The notes under the pieces are model-generated. The model saw only the letters and a program-made list of their open reading frames with translations, was not told the origin of the DNA and ran no database searches. Of a stretch of 64,000 nucleotides of DNA, positions 7,663 to 17,600 are shown one piece after another; the first letter of the stretch is position 1, and each line of letters begins with the position of its first letter. The DNA comes from Cognatishimia sp. F0-27 (GTDB lineage: Bacteria; Pseudomonadota; Alphaproteobacteria; Rhodobacterales; Rhodobacteraceae), in the NCBI RefSeq assembly GCF_020667845.1, contig NZ_JAFMPQ010000031.1, positions 1 to 64,000 of the forward strand, read 5' to 3'. The translations under genes and the position numbers were made by a program.

Positions 7663-8616
7663 ATGACAAGCCGCATTCCCGTTTCGCGCAGCAAAACGTT
7701 GCGCATCTCCGTTCTGTTCACTGCACTTCTGGGCCTCACGGCCTGTGCCGAGGGGGAGCTTCCGGCCTTTTTGCAGGCCACCGGCTCAAGCGGCAACGGC
7801 GAGGTTGTCGCTCGCGGTGCCGGCGGTGCCAGTGGCGGCGACGTCACCACCATCGAACGCGATGTGGAGGCGCCGGAGATCTTCGAGGCCAAGGAAGCCG
7901 GTCTGTGGGACGGGCGCCCCTCGCTGGGCGGTGTCTGGGTGGCCCATCCCGATGTGGAAGAACCCGAGCGGGTGCTGATCCGCAACGAAACCAATGGACA
8001 ATTCGTGATTGGCGCGCTGTTCAAGCGCGAGCGCCAGTCACCCGGTCCACGCCTGCAGGTCTCTTCGGATGCTGCAGAGGCGATCGGCATGCTGGCTGGC
8101 GCGCCAACCAATCTGCATGTCGTCGCCTTGCGCCGGGAAGACGTGGCCGAAACCCCTGAGCCGATGGCCGAACCCGCCGCAAGCGAGACGGTTGCCGCAG
8201 CCCCCGAGGTTGTGGAGGGCACGCTCGACCCGATCGCCACCGGCGCGGCCGCCGCACTGGACAAGGCGATGATCGACGCGGCGACCCCGGCGCCCGCGGC
8301 CGTGCCTGCCGCAAAACCGGCAGCGCGCGAGGTTGCCGCGGCGACGGCGCCCAAGCCCGCGCCAAAGCCCGCCACGCAGGCACTGGCCAAGCCCTTCATC
8401 CAGATCGGGATTTTCAGCATCGAGCAGAACGCCCGCAACACCGCCACCGCGATGCGGCAGGACGGCATGGTGCCCACCGTCAAGAAACACAAATCCAACG
8501 GCAAGACCTTCTGGCGCGTGGTGGTCGGACCGGCGCAAAGCAAATCCGAGCTGAACACCCTGCTCGGCAAGATCCGCAGCACAGGCTTCACCGACGCCTA
8601 CGCCGTCAGCGGCTGA
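7663..8616 (+). CDS. SPOR-domain lipoprotein
   Basis: The 317-aa protein has a lipoprotein signal with lipobox LTAC (Cys28), an Ala/Pro-rich linker (about 150-240), and a C-terminal SPOR domain (about 244-317; FIQIGIFSIEQNARNTATAM and FWRVVVGPAQSKSELN). SPOR domains bind denuded peptidoglycan at the septum, so this is probably an outer-membrane or periplasmic envelope protein. It sits just upstream of the D,D-carboxypeptidase gene, an order I recall as common in Rhodobacteraceae. The gap between the two genes is 189 bp, so they may have separate promoters. Confidence 0.85.
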   Translation: MTSRIPVSRSKTLRISVLFTALLGLTACAEGELPAFLQATGSSGNGEVVARGAGGASGGDVTTIERDVEAPEIFEAKEAGLWDGRPSLGGVWVAHPDVEEPERVLIRNETNGQFVIGALFKRERQSPGPRLQVSSDAAEAIGMLAGAPTNLHVVALRREDVAETPEPMAEPAASETVAAAPEVVEGTLDPIATGAAAALDKAMIDAATPAPAAVPAAKPAAREVAAATAPKPAPKPATQALAKPFIQIGIFSIEQNARNTATAMRQDGMVPTVKKHKSNGKTFWRVVVGPAQSKSELNTLLGKIRSTGFTDAYAVSG

Positions 8617-8805
8617 TCCGAACCGGGCGGCAGGCGCCTCAGCCTGCCCCCCTGCACCGCCGCGAGCGCCGGTCACACGCTGCCCCGCGCGTCATGCGCG
8701 GCCGCGCGCTGAAACCCGCGCAGTCGGGATGACAGGGCCGCCACTTTCGGCAATACACTGGGAACAACGCGACTCGTTCGCCCGTCCAGACAGGAGCGCA
8801 CCCGG

Positions 8806-9978
8806 ATGCTGACCCGCCTGCCCCGAACCCTGCTTGCCGCTGCCGCGGCGCTCGCCCTCTTGGGCGGCCAAGCCCACGCTTTCGACACCCGCGCCAAGGC
8901 CGCCTTCGTGCTGGATCAGACCACGGGCACCGTGCTCCTTGCCAAGGATGCCGACACCCCCCTGCCGCCGGCCTCCATGTCCAAGCTGATGACGCTCTAC
9001 ATGGCCTTCGAAGCGGTCCGCGATGGGCGGCTGAAGATGGACGAAGAGCTCCGCGTCAGCCAGGCCGCCATGGACTACGGCGGCTCCACGCTTTTCCTGC
9101 GCGCCGGCGAGCGCGTCTCGGTGGAGGACCTGATCCGCGGGATCATCGTGCTTTCGGGCAACGACGCCTGCGTCGTGATCGCCGAAGCCCTCAGCCCCGA
9201 CGGCACCGAGCTGGGCTTTTCGCGCATGATGACCCAGCGCGCCCAGCAGATGGGGCTGACCAACTCGGTGTTCAAGAATTCCAACGGCTGGCCGCAGGAA
9301 GGGCATGTCATGTCCATGCGCGACCTCGCGCTGCTGGCGCGCCGCCTGATCGAGGACTTCCCCGAATATTATCCGATGTTCGCCGAAAAAGAGTTCCTCT
9401 TCGATCCGCAGGAAAGCCAGAACCGCTTCAACCGGAACCCCATCCTCGGGCTCGGCATCGGCGCGGACGGGCTCAAGACCGGTCACACGCAGGAAGCCGG
9501 CTACGGTCTCGTCGGATCCGCCAAACAGGGCGACCGGCGTGTGATCTTTGCCATCACCGGGCTCGACACCACCCGCGCCCGCGCCGAAGAAAGCGAGAGC
9601 ATCGTCAACTGGGCCTTCCGCCAGTTCGCCGAACAGCAGATCGTCACCGCCGGCACCACCATCGCCGAGGCCGATATCTTTCTTGGCCAGTCGGACACGG
9701 TGGGGCTTGTCGCCAAGGATGACCTGACCCTTTTGTTGCCGGTGGCGCGCCCCGAGGGGCTCAAGGCCGAGGTGGTCTATACCGGCCCGATCGAGGCCCC
9801 CATCACCGAGGGTCAGCGGCTGGCCGAACTCATCATCCAGCCGGAGGGGCTGGAGGAAACACGCGTGCCGCTCTACGCCGCCGAAGCGGTGCAGGCCGGG
9901 GGCTTTCTCGACCGCATGGCCGTGGTCAGCCGGGCCGTTCTCGCGCGCATCGCCGACCGAACCGAGGGGGCGATGTGA
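8806..9978 (+). CDS. dacC: D-alanyl-D-alanine carboxypeptidase (PBP5/6 family)
   Basis: The 390-aa penicillin-binding protein has a signal peptide ending near AHA-FD (residue 25). It carries all three active-site motifs: Ser57-x-x-Lys60 (SMSK), SGN at 117-119 and KTG at 224-226. It removes the terminal D-Ala from peptidoglycan pentapeptides in the periplasm. The C-terminal PBP5-type domain (about 270-360) and a final amphipathic stretch are present. The stop overlaps the tmk start by 4 bases (GTGA). The dacA/dacC naming is conventional and not resolved by sequence. Confidence 0.92.
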   Translation: MLTRLPRTLLAAAAALALLGGQAHAFDTRAKAAFVLDQTTGTVLLAKDADTPLPPASMSKLMTLYMAFEAVRDGRLKMDEELRVSQAAMDYGGSTLFLRAGERVSVEDLIRGIIVLSGNDACVVIAEALSPDGTELGFSRMMTQRAQQMGLTNSVFKNSNGWPQEGHVMSMRDLALLARRLIEDFPEYYPMFAEKEFLFDPQESQNRFNRNPILGLGIGADGLKTGHTQEAGYGLVGSAKQGDRRVIFAITGLDTTRARAEESESIVNWAFRQFAEQQIVTAGTTIAEADIFLGQSDTVGLVAKDDLTLLLPVARPEGLKAEVVYTGPIEAPITEGQRLAELIIQPEGLEETRVPLYAAEAVQAGGFLDRMAVVSRAVLARIADRTEGAM

Positions 9979-10634
9979 CATCCCGTGCGTCCCCGGGTCC
10001 TGGGCTCTTCATCAGCTTCGAGGGCATTGACGGCTCCGGCAAGTCGACACAGGCCCGGCGGCTCTCCGAGACGCTGATCCAGGCAGGGTATGACGTCGTG
10101 CTCACACGCGAACCCGGGGGCAGCGCCGGTGCGGAGGAAATCCGCGCGCTGGTGCTTCAGGGTGATCCGGACCGCTGGTCGGCCGAAACCGAACTGTTGC
10201 TCTTTACGGCGGCGCGCCGGGACCATCTCGAACGGGTGATCCAACCCGCGCTGGACGCCGGGCGCGTGGTGATCTGTGACCGCTTTGCCGACAGCACACG
10301 CATGTATCAGGGAAGCTCTCGCGGCGATCTGCGCGACACGGTGGATGCGCTGCACGCGCTGATGATCGGCGTGGAACCCGACCTGACCATCCTCGTGGAC
10401 ATGGATCCCGCCGCCGCGCTCGGCCGCGCCAAGGCGCGCGCCACCGATGAAGAGCGCTTCGAGGATTTCGGCCTGCCGCTGCAACAGGCGATGCGCGCCG
10501 GTTTCCTCGCGCTCGCCAAGGCGAACCCCGACCGTTTCGTGGTGATCGACGGCAACCGCAACGCCGATACCGTGGCCGCCGATGTGACCGCGGCGGCCCT
10601 GTCACGGCTGGAACAGGTGTCCGCCGCGCAATGA
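9975..10634 (+). CDS. tmk: thymidylate kinase
   Basis: The 219-aa enzyme phosphorylates dTMP to dTDP. The P-loop is at 15-25 (FEGIDGSGKST), TREPGG follows, then DRFADSTRMYQG, the nucleoside-binding loop. It starts with GTG inside the stop of the carboxypeptidase gene, and its own stop overlaps holB by 4 bases (ATGA). The three genes are therefore translationally coupled. The tmk-holB order is widely conserved. Confidence 0.95.
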   Translation: MTSRASPGPGLFISFEGIDGSGKSTQARRLSETLIQAGYDVVLTREPGGSAGAEEIRALVLQGDPDRWSAETELLLFTAARRDHLERVIQPALDAGRVVICDRFADSTRMYQGSSRGDLRDTVDALHALMIGVEPDLTILVDMDPAAALGRAKARATDEERFEDFGLPLQQAMRAGFLALAKANPDRFVVIDGNRNADTVAADVTAAALSRLEQVSAAQ

Positions 10635-11800
10635 CACGCACCATTCCCGAAACCGCCCTGCCCCCCGAGCCGGATCGCGTGCCCGGCGCGCCGCATCCCC
10701 GTGAAACCCCGCAGCTCTTCGGGCAGGCACAGGCCGAGGCGGATTTTCTTACGGCCTACACGTCCGGGCGCCTGCATCATGGCTGGTTGCTGACCGGGCC
10801 ACAGGGCGTCGGCAAGGCAACCCTCGCGTGGCGGATCGCGCGGTTTCTTCTGGCCACCCCGCCCGTCGCGGAAGACGGGCTGTTCGGCGCGCCACCGGCG
10901 CCCGATACGCTTGACATCGACCCGGAGCACCCGGTGGCGCGCCGCATGGCCGCGTTGTCGGAACCGGGCCTGTTCCTCGTGCGCCGGGGCGGTGCCGGCA
11001 GCACCGAGAATGACCGCGCCAAGGCATTGGCGGAAGGGCGTTTCGCTGCCGAGATCCGCGTCTCCGAGGTGCGCAAACTGAACCACTTCTTCTCTATGTC
11101 CGCCGCCGATGGCGGACGCCGCGTGGTGATCGTGGATGCCGCCGACGAGCTGAATACACAGGCCGCCAACGCGATCCTCAAGATGCTGGAGGAGCCGCCC
11201 GCGCGCACGACGCTGCTGCTTGTCAGCCACCAGCCTGCCCGGCTTCTGCCGACAATCCGCTCCCGCTGCCGCGCGCTGCGCCTGTCGCCGCTCGGGGCGC
11301 AGGAAATGGCCGCCGCGCTCGACCAGGCGGGCATGCGCATGGACCCGGCCGAAGCCGCGGCGCTGACAGAGCTCTCCGGTGGCTCGATCGGGGCCGCAAT
11401 CCGGCTCGGAGCGCAGAACGGCCTGGCGCTTTACGGCGATCTTCTCGGGATTCTGGGAAGCCTGCCCGATCTCGACCGTCCGCGCCTTCTGGCGCTCTCG
11501 GAAAGCTGTGCCGGCAAAGGCAAGGAAGACCGGCTCTCGCTCTGTCTGTCTCTGGCCGATACGCTTACCGCGCGGCTGGCGCGGACCGGGGTGATGCGCC
11601 TTCCGCCGGAGGTCAACGTGGCACGCGGCGAGAAGGACGTGCTGCGCCGTCTGGCACCCGACCCCGCCGCCGGTCGCGCCTGGGCGGACATTGCGCAAAA
11701 AGCCTCCGACCGCGCCCGCCACGCCCGCGCGGTCAATGTCGATCCCGCAAGCCTTGTCACCGATCTTTTGCTGACCCTCGCCGGAGCCTATCGCGGCTGA
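10631..11800 (+). CDS. holB: DNA polymerase III delta' subunit
   Basis: The 389-aa clamp-loader subunit has an AAA+ fold. The P-loop-like GPQGVGKAT is at 56-64, a central section holds VVIVDAADELNTQAANAILK, and the sensor region is near RSRCRALRLSPL. It helps load the sliding clamp at replication forks. Its position after tmk supports delta' rather than the tau/gamma subunit. The usual downstream tatD is missing; the spacer that follows is filled with repeats. Confidence 0.93.
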   Translation: MTRTIPETALPPEPDRVPGAPHPRETPQLFGQAQAEADFLTAYTSGRLHHGWLLTGPQGVGKATLAWRIARFLLATPPVAEDGLFGAPPAPDTLDIDPEHPVARRMAALSEPGLFLVRRGGAGSTENDRAKALAEGRFAAEIRVSEVRKLNHFFSMSAADGGRRVVIVDAADELNTQAANAILKMLEEPPARTTLLLVSHQPARLLPTIRSRCRALRLSPLGAQEMAAALDQAGMRMDPAEAAALTELSGGSIGAAIRLGAQNGLALYGDLLGILGSLPDLDRPRLLALSESCAGKGKEDRLSLCLSLADTLTARLARTGVMRLPPEVNVARGEKDVLRRLAPDPAAGRAWADIAQKASDRARHARAVNVDPASLVTDLLLTLAGAYRG

Positions 11801-12435
11801 GCGCGCCGCGCGTCACCGCACCGGCCCGGACGCGCCCGGCGTCCCGATGCGCATCTGTCCGCCACGCGACAAGACAAGCGCCGCGCAGCCAATCGCCGAA
11901 GCCACTCGCCTCCCCCTGACCGGGACCCTCCGAGGACGGCACGGCCTGCTCCAACCGGGGCCGCGCCCATGTGGCAACCGGGGCCGCGCCCCAGCAAGTC
12001 ACCGTGCAAGACGCAACACTGGTCGCGCACGCGGTCCCGTTCCGCCCCCTGCCCGGCTTGCACGCGAACCCGATAGCCCCAACTCGCATCAGCCCGCAGC
12101 ACAGCGGGCAAGGGCCGCGCAGCCAATCGCCAAGGCCCGCCGCCTCCCCTGACCGGGAACCTCCGACGATGGCGCGACCTGCTCCAACCGGGGGCCGGGC
12201 CCATGTGCCAGCCGCGGGCAGCACCCATGTGCCAACCGGGGCCGCGCCCATTTTCCCACCGGGGGCCGCGCCCATGTTTCAACCGCGGGTCGCGCCCATG
12301 CTCCAACCGCGGGCCGTGCCCATGTGCCAACCGGGGGCCGCGCCCAAGCGAGTCACCATGCAGACCGCAACAACGGTCACGCGTGCACGGCCCCGTTTCG
12401 CTCTGTCGACCAAGGGGGGTGAAACCCGCGACGGC
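11801..12435. repeat. repeat-filled spacer between convergent holB and mrp
   Basis: This 635-bp spacer has no credible gene. It contains an imperfect direct duplication: about 75 bp at 11886-11960 recur at 12119-12193, and about 60 bp at 11990-12052 recur at 12340-12403. Between the second pair lies a 24-bp tandem array. Open frames seen here on both strands are by-products of the 24-bp period and GC bias. Confidence 0.75.
12187..12350. repeat. 24-bp tandem repeat, seven imperfect copies
   Basis: The unit is approximately CAACCGGGGGCCGCGCCCAT. Copies of its CCCA core start at 12200, 12224, 12247, 12271, 12295, 12319 and 12343, so the period is 23-24 bp. Block A of the larger duplication carries only about two copies. 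Confidence 0.85.
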
Positions 12436-13503
12436 TCAGACCACCCCGCCCGAGATCAGCCGGTCCGCCAGCCGTGCGTAAGCCTCGGCCATCGGTCCGT
12501 CGCCCAGTGCCACAGGTGTGCCGCCATCGCCTCCGAGCCGGGTGTCGAGGTCGATCGGCAATTGCGCCAGAAGCGGCACGCCGATCTTGTCGGCCTCCGC
12601 CGCAACCCCGCCATGGCCAAAAATATGGCTGTCCTTGCCGCAATGCGGGCAGGTGAACACCGCCATGTTCTCGATCAACCCAAGGACCGGTGTGTTGAGC
12701 GTGGCAAAGGCGTCCAGCGCCTTGCGCGCATCGAGCAGCGCCACGTCCTGCGGAGTGGACACCACGATGGCGCCCTTCACCTGTGACTTCTGGCACAACG
12801 AGAGCTGCACATCCCCGGTCCCGGGCGGCAAATCGACAAGCAGAACATCAAGCTCGCCCCATGCGACCTGCATCAGCATCTGTTGCAGGGCGCCCATGAG
12901 CATCGGCCCGCGCCAGACCACGGCCTTGTCCTCGGCCAGCATCGAGCCGATCGACATCACCGTCACGCCATGCGCCGTGAGCGGCAGGATCGTCTTGCCG
13001 TCTGGGCTCGCAGGCCGCGCCGTCAGGCCAAACATGCGCGGTTGCGACGGGCCGTGAATATCCGCGTCAAGCAGCCCGACGCGCTTGCCCGCCCGCGCCA
13101 ACGCCACCGCAAGGTTCGACGACACGGTTGATTTGCCAACGCCGCCCTTGCCGGATCCGATCGCGATCAGGCTCTTGACCCCCGGCGGCATCATCGCGCC
13201 GTCGGCCTGCGGCTTTGCATGGCCCCCAACCTTGAGCGAGGGCGGCGCCTTGGGGGCCGCATGGGCCGTCAGGGCCGCGCTCACCGATTGCACCCCCGGC
13301 ACCGCCGCCACCGCCGCCTCTGCCGCACGCCGCAGCGGCTCCATCTGGCGCGCGATCTCCGGGCTGGGTGCCTCGATGACAAAGCGGACCGCCCCGCCCT
13401 CCACGTGCAACGCCCGAATCATGTCGCGGCTCACGAGATCGCCGCCATCGGGCAGTGCCAGGCGCGCCAGCGCCGAACGTATTGCTGGTTCCAAATCCGC
13501 CAT
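12436..13503 (-). CDS. mrp: Mrp/NBP35-family iron-sulfur carrier ATPase (ApbC)
   Basis: The 355-aa cytoplasmic protein has an N-terminal MIP18/DUF59-type domain (about 1-80) and a deviant Walker A, GSGKGGVGKST, at 116-126. DLPPGTGD lies near 225. The conserved cluster-binding CPHC is at Cys285/Cys288. Family members bind and transfer Fe-S clusters to target apoproteins. GGGAG and GAAGAGG precede the ATG at 13503. It diverges from the DUF1127 gene across 242 bp. Confidence 0.93.
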   Translation of the reverse strand: MADLEPAIRSALARLALPDGGDLVSRDMIRALHVEGGAVRFVIEAPSPEIARQMEPLRRAAEAAVAAVPGVQSVSAALTAHAAPKAPPSLKVGGHAKPQADGAMMPPGVKSLIAIGSGKGGVGKSTVSSNLAVALARAGKRVGLLDADIHGPSQPRMFGLTARPASPDGKTILPLTAHGVTVMSIGSMLAEDKAVVWRGPMLMGALQQMLMQVAWGELDVLLVDLPPGTGDVQLSLCQKSQVKGAIVVSTPQDVALLDARKALDAFATLNTPVLGLIENMAVFTCPHCGKDSHIFGHGGVAAEADKIGVPLLAQLPIDLDTRLGGDGGTPVALGDGPMAEAYARLADRLISGGVV

Positions 13504-13745
13504 GCCTCTTCTCCCATCACAGTCGCTGCATTAACTGGCGTGTGCGGAGCGGCGATACAAGAATATGAGACAAACATTTGCAAAGTCGGTCACGGCGCCT
13601 CGAAATCAAGCATTCGAAACATGCGTTTTCTGCATAGCAGCATTGTTCGTGTGGCCATTGTGCAGTTGCAGCATTAGCGCCATCTTGAGGGCAACGAAAC
13701 GAGCGACGCACCAAACGCGACGCAAACAAGTTGAAGCAGAAGACT

Positions 13746-13964
13746 ATGGCATACGCATCGAACACAACCCGCTACGCACCGGCCCTGTCCTCCGACAAGG
13801 CGTCGAGCCTCATCGCCAGCCTCCGCGACCGTTGGGCCCGCTACACGCTCTACCGCCGGACCCTGGCCGAGCTGAACGGGCTCTCCAACAGAGAGTTGGC
13901 CGATCTGGGCCTGAGCCGCGCAGGCCTGCGCAGCGTGGCATACGAAGCCGTCTACGGCGCATGA
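13746..13964 (+). CDS. DUF1127 small protein, CcaF1-like
   Basis: The ATG at 13746 gives a 72-aa basic protein. The C-terminal DUF1127 block is ARYTLYRRTLAELNGLSNRE followed by LADLGLSRAGL. In Rhodobacter sphaeroides a DUF1127 gene (ccaF1) lies directly upstream of the CcsR stress sRNAs and its product affects their processing. Here the gene is likewise followed within 10 bp by an array of CCTCCTCCC hairpins, so a joint transcript is likely. A TTG 15 bases upstream is a less likely start. I could not assign a sigma factor to its promoter. Confidence 0.85.
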   Translation: MAYASNTTRYAPALSSDKASSLIASLRDRWARYTLYRRTLAELNGLSNRELADLGLSRAGLRSVAYEAVYGA

Positions 13965-13970
13965 CAAGAT

Positions 13971-14009
13971 TTGCAGATCGGATCCTCCTCCTCCCTGATC
14001 CCTCTGCAA
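13971..14009 (+). ncRNA. CcsR-type hairpin 1
   Basis: TTGCAGA (13971-13977) pairs with TCTGCAA (14003-14009), and GGATC pairs with GATCC inside. The 12-nt loop CTCCTCCTCCCT is an exposed anti-Shine-Dalgarno-like motif. It starts 7 bp after the DUF1127 stop. Confidence 0.8.
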
Positions 14010-14012
14010 GAC

Positions 14013-14047
14013 GGCAGCAAAACCCGCTCCTCCCTGGGTGCGCTGCC
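14013..14047 (+). ncRNA. CcsR-type hairpin 2
   Basis: GGCAGC pairs with GCTGCC and ACCC with GGGT. The loop is GCTCCTCCCT. Confidence 0.75.
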
Positions 14048-14082
14048 AAGACGACGGAGCAGATGCTCCCATGATGACGGAT

Positions 14083-14103
14083 CCTGCCGCCTCCCTGGCG
14101 GGA
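14083..14103 (+). ncRNA. CcsR-type hairpin 3 (degenerate)
   Basis: CCGCC pairs with GGCGG around a short TCCCT loop. The motif is reduced to CCTCCCT, so this member is weaker and may be decayed. Confidence 0.45.
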
Positions 14104-14118
14104 CTGTGATCGACTAAA

Positions 14119-14156
14119 GCGATGGCCCCTCTCCTCCTCCCTTGAGGGGTCATCGC
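14119..14156 (+). ncRNA. CcsR-type hairpin 4
   Basis: A 13-bp stem (GCGATGGCCCCTC with GAGGGGTCATCGC, one G-U) holds a 12-nt loop TCCTCCTCCCTT. Confidence 0.8.
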
Positions 14157-14246
14157 CCCCAATTCCGGTCCGCTTCGCGCCTTTGCGCCCAGCATGACCA
14201 AATCGCCGCACCGGCCCGGACAACGGGCAACGCGGCACACAGGTTT

Positions 14247-14282
14247 TGATCAGACCCACCTCCTCCCAGGGGCCTCTGATCA
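14247..14282 (+). ncRNA. CcsR-type hairpin 5
   Basis: TGATCAGA pairs perfectly with TCTGATCA. The loop region contains ACCTCCTCCCAG, and an inner CCC/GGG may also pair. It lies about 90 bp after hairpin 4. Confidence 0.75.
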
Positions 14283-14289
14283 GATCGGT

Positions 14290-14321
14290 GGCAGGCCCCT
14301 CCTCCTCCCTTGGGGTTTGTC
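14290..14321 (+). ncRNA. CcsR-type hairpin 6
   Basis: GGCAGGCCCC pairs with GGGGTTTGTC (ten pairs, three G-U). The 12-nt loop is TCCTCCTCCCTT. Confidence 0.75.
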
Positions 14322-14370
14322 GCTCACGAACCGGTCCACCCTGCACCCTCCCGCGGGCAACGGACTGGCT

Positions 14371-14411
14371 GGCGACGGCGATCCTCCTCCTCCCTTGGGT
14401 CCGCCGTCGCC
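14371..14411 (+). ncRNA. CcsR-type hairpin 7
   Basis: A perfect 10-bp stem (GGCGACGGCG with CGCCGTCGCC) surrounds a loop with CTCCTCCTCCCTT. It is the last recognisable member, about 260 bp before valS. Confidence 0.8.
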
Positions 14412-14668
14412 CAAATTCCTCCCCTCGCTCCCGCCATCACGACAAACCGCGCCGCACGGCACGCGCGCCAACAGAGCGTCGCCTCCCATGCGGGCGCGCC
14501 CGACGAGCCAATGCGCGCCGGACAAGGCCCCTGCGCGCGGCGCGCCCCCCAACGCCCCAAGGGAGCCATCGCCGCAGGCGCGTCGCCGGTGCACCGGGCA
14601 CAGCCCTCTTCCATTCCGCGCCCCTGCCCGGTAACACCGCGCCAAGGAACCGGCACAGGAGCGGCCTC

Positions 14669-17600
14669 ATGTCCCTCGACAAAACCTTCGACGCAAAAAC
14701 CGCAGAGCCCCGCATCACCGCGCAATGGCTCGAAACCGGCGCTTTCCGCGCAGGCGCCAACCGTTCGCGTGACGAAAGCTTCACCGTGATGATCCCGCCA
14801 CCCAATGTGACGGGGGCCCTGCATGTGGGCCATGCGTTCAACAACACGCTTCAGGACATCCTCGTGCGCTGGCACCGGATGCGCGGCTTCGACACGCTGT
14901 GGCAGCCGGGCCAGGACCACGCCGGTATCGCAACCCAGCTTCAGGTCGAAAAGAAGCTGATGGCCGAAGAGGGAAAGCGCCGCACGGACCTCTCGCGCGC
15001 CGAATTTCTCGACCGGGTCTGGGCCTGGAAAGGGGAATATGGCGGCACAATCATCAACCAGCTGCAACGGCTGGGATGTTCCTGCGACTGGGAGCGCAAC
15101 GCCTTCACCATGGCCGGCGCGCCCGGCGATCCCCGCACCGGCCACGAGAATTCTCCGAATTTCCATGACGCGGTGATCAAGGTCTTTGTCGATATGTACG
15201 AAAAGGGCCTGATCTATCGCGGCAAGCGGTTGGTCAACTGGGATCCGCATTTCGAGACCGCCATCTCTGATCTGGAAGTCGAGAATATCGAGACGCCGGG
15301 CCATATGTGGCACTTCAAATACCCGCTCGCGGGTGGTGCCACCTACACCTATGTGGAAAAGGACGAAGACGGCAACATCACGCTTGAGGAAGAGCGTGAT
15401 TACATCTCCATCGCCACCACCCGCCCCGAAACCATGCTCGGGGACGGCGCGGTTGCGGTGAACCCCAAGGACGAGCGCTACGCACCGATTGTCGGCAAGT
15501 TCTGCGAGATCCCCGTCGGCCCGAAAGAGCACCGACGCCTGATCCCGATCATCACCGATCCCTACCCCGATATGGATTTCGGCTCGGGCGCGGTAAAGAT
15601 CACCGGCGCGCATGATTTCAACGACTATGAGGTGGCCAAGCGCGGCGGCATCCCGCTCTATCGTCTGATGGACACGACGGGTGCGATGCGCGACGACGGC
15701 GCGCCCTATGCCGAAGCGGCGGCGATTGCGCGCGCGGTGGCACTGCGCGAGCGGGAGTTGACCGAATCCGAATGTGACCAGATCAACCTCGTGCCCGATC
15801 ACCTGCGCGGGCTGGACCGGTTCGAGGCGCGCAAGCGCGTGGTCGAAGAGATCACCGCCGAGGGCCTTGCGGTGATGACCACCTCCGATGACCCGCGCCT
15901 TGGCTTGCCCGCAAAGAAGAAGAAAGGCGAGGCGGACACGCAAGAGTCCGAAGAGCCGCTGCGCGTGCCGCTGGTCGAAGCCAAACCGATCATGCAGCCC
16001 TTCGGCGACCGGTCCAAGGTTGTCATCGAGCCGATGCTGACAGATCAATGGTTCGTCGATGCCGAAAAGGTTGTCGGCCCCGCGCTCGACGCGGTGCGCA
16101 ACGGCGACATCACCATCATGCCGGACTCGGGCGAAAAGACCTATTACCACTGGCTTGAAAACATCGAGCCATGGTGCATCTCGCGCCAGCTCTGGTGGGG
16201 CCACCAGATCCCGGTCTGGTATTACCCCGGCCCCGAAGGCGAGCCCTATCACGTCTGTGCCGCCAACGAGGCCGACGCGCTGGAACAGATCGGGTATCAC
16301 TTCCCCGACGGCACCGATTTCCGCGTTGTCGAGTCGATCCACGAGGCGGTCGACCTGCTCGGTGAGGATCTGCACAACCTGCATGTGCGCAACGAAGGCG
16401 CGATCCGGCAGCCCACCGGGCCGGTCATCGTGCCCGTGTGGCGCGACCCCGACGTGCTCGACACGTGGTTCTCCTCCGGCCTCTGGCCTATCGGAACGCT
16501 GGGCTGGCCCGAAGAGACCGACGAGCTCAAGCGCTTTTTCCCGACCTCCGTGCTCGTGACCGGTTTCGACATCCTGTTCTTCTGGGTCGCCCGGATGATC
16601 ATGATGCAACTGGCCGTGACCGGCGAGAAGCCGTTCCACACCGTCTACCTGCACCAGCTCGTCCGCGACGAGAAGGGCAAGAAGATGTCCAAGACCACCG
16701 GCAACGTCATCGACCCGCTGGAGATCGTCGACGAATACGGTGCCGACGCGCTGCGCTTCACCAACGCTTCCATGGCGTCCATCGGTGGCGTGCTGAAACT
16801 GTCGGTGGACCGGATCGCGGGCTATCGCAATTTCGGCACCAAGCTCTGGAATGCCTGCCGCTTTGCCGAGATGAACGGTGTCTTCGATGCGCATGAGATG
16901 TGCATGGATTGTGCATATGTTGTGCATGCCGATCAAACCGTGAACAGATGGATCATCGGTGAGACGGTTCAGGTCCGCGAAACCGTCGATCAGGCGCTTG
17001 CCGATTATCGCTTCAATGACGCGGCATCGGCGCTTTATGCCTTTGTCTGGGGCAAGGTCTGCGACTGGTATCTGGAGTTTTCCAAGCCGCTCTTTGACGC
17101 GCAAGACCCTGAAATCGTTTCAGAAACCCGGGCGACCATGGCTTGGGTTCTGGATCAGTGCATGATCCTGCTGCATCCCTTCATGCCCTTTGTCACCGAA
17201 GAGCTCTGGGGCCGCCTCGGCACCCGCGCCAAAATGCTCGTGCACACCGATTGGCCGACCTATCAAGCCTCTGGAAACGTTGACGAAAAAGCCAATACCG
17301 AGATGCGCTGGGTGATCGGCGTGATCGAAGGCGTGCGCTCCGCGCGCGCCCAGATGCGCGTTCCCGCAGGCCTTTACGTCCCGATGCTCGTGACCGAAAT
17401 CGGCCCCGACGAACGCGCCGCCTGGGAGCGCAACGAGGCGCTTCTCAAGCGCCTTGCGCGGATCGAAAGCCTTGAAAGCGTTGACGAATTTCCAAAGGGC
17501 TGCATCACCGTCCCCGTCGGCGGCGCGACATTTGGCATGCCGCTTGCCGATATCATCGACGTCGATGCCGAGAAAGCCCGCCTCGAAAAGGCCATGGGCA

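Noticed and set aside
11757-12410. Several 100-270-codon frames over the 24-bp repeats
   Set aside because: The period is a multiple of three, so all frames stay open; products are Pro/Gly/Arg repeats with no ribosome binding sites.
14246-14668. 141-codon N-terminal extension of valS
   Set aside because: It translates the CcsR-type hairpins into low-complexity Arg/Pro/Ser text; the ATG at 14669 has a ribosome binding site and starts a normal ValRS.
14324-17104. 926-codon open frame on the minus strand opposite valS
   Set aside because: It is a mirror of valS codon bias; the translation is His/Arg/Val-rich without domains, and it also crosses the hairpin array.
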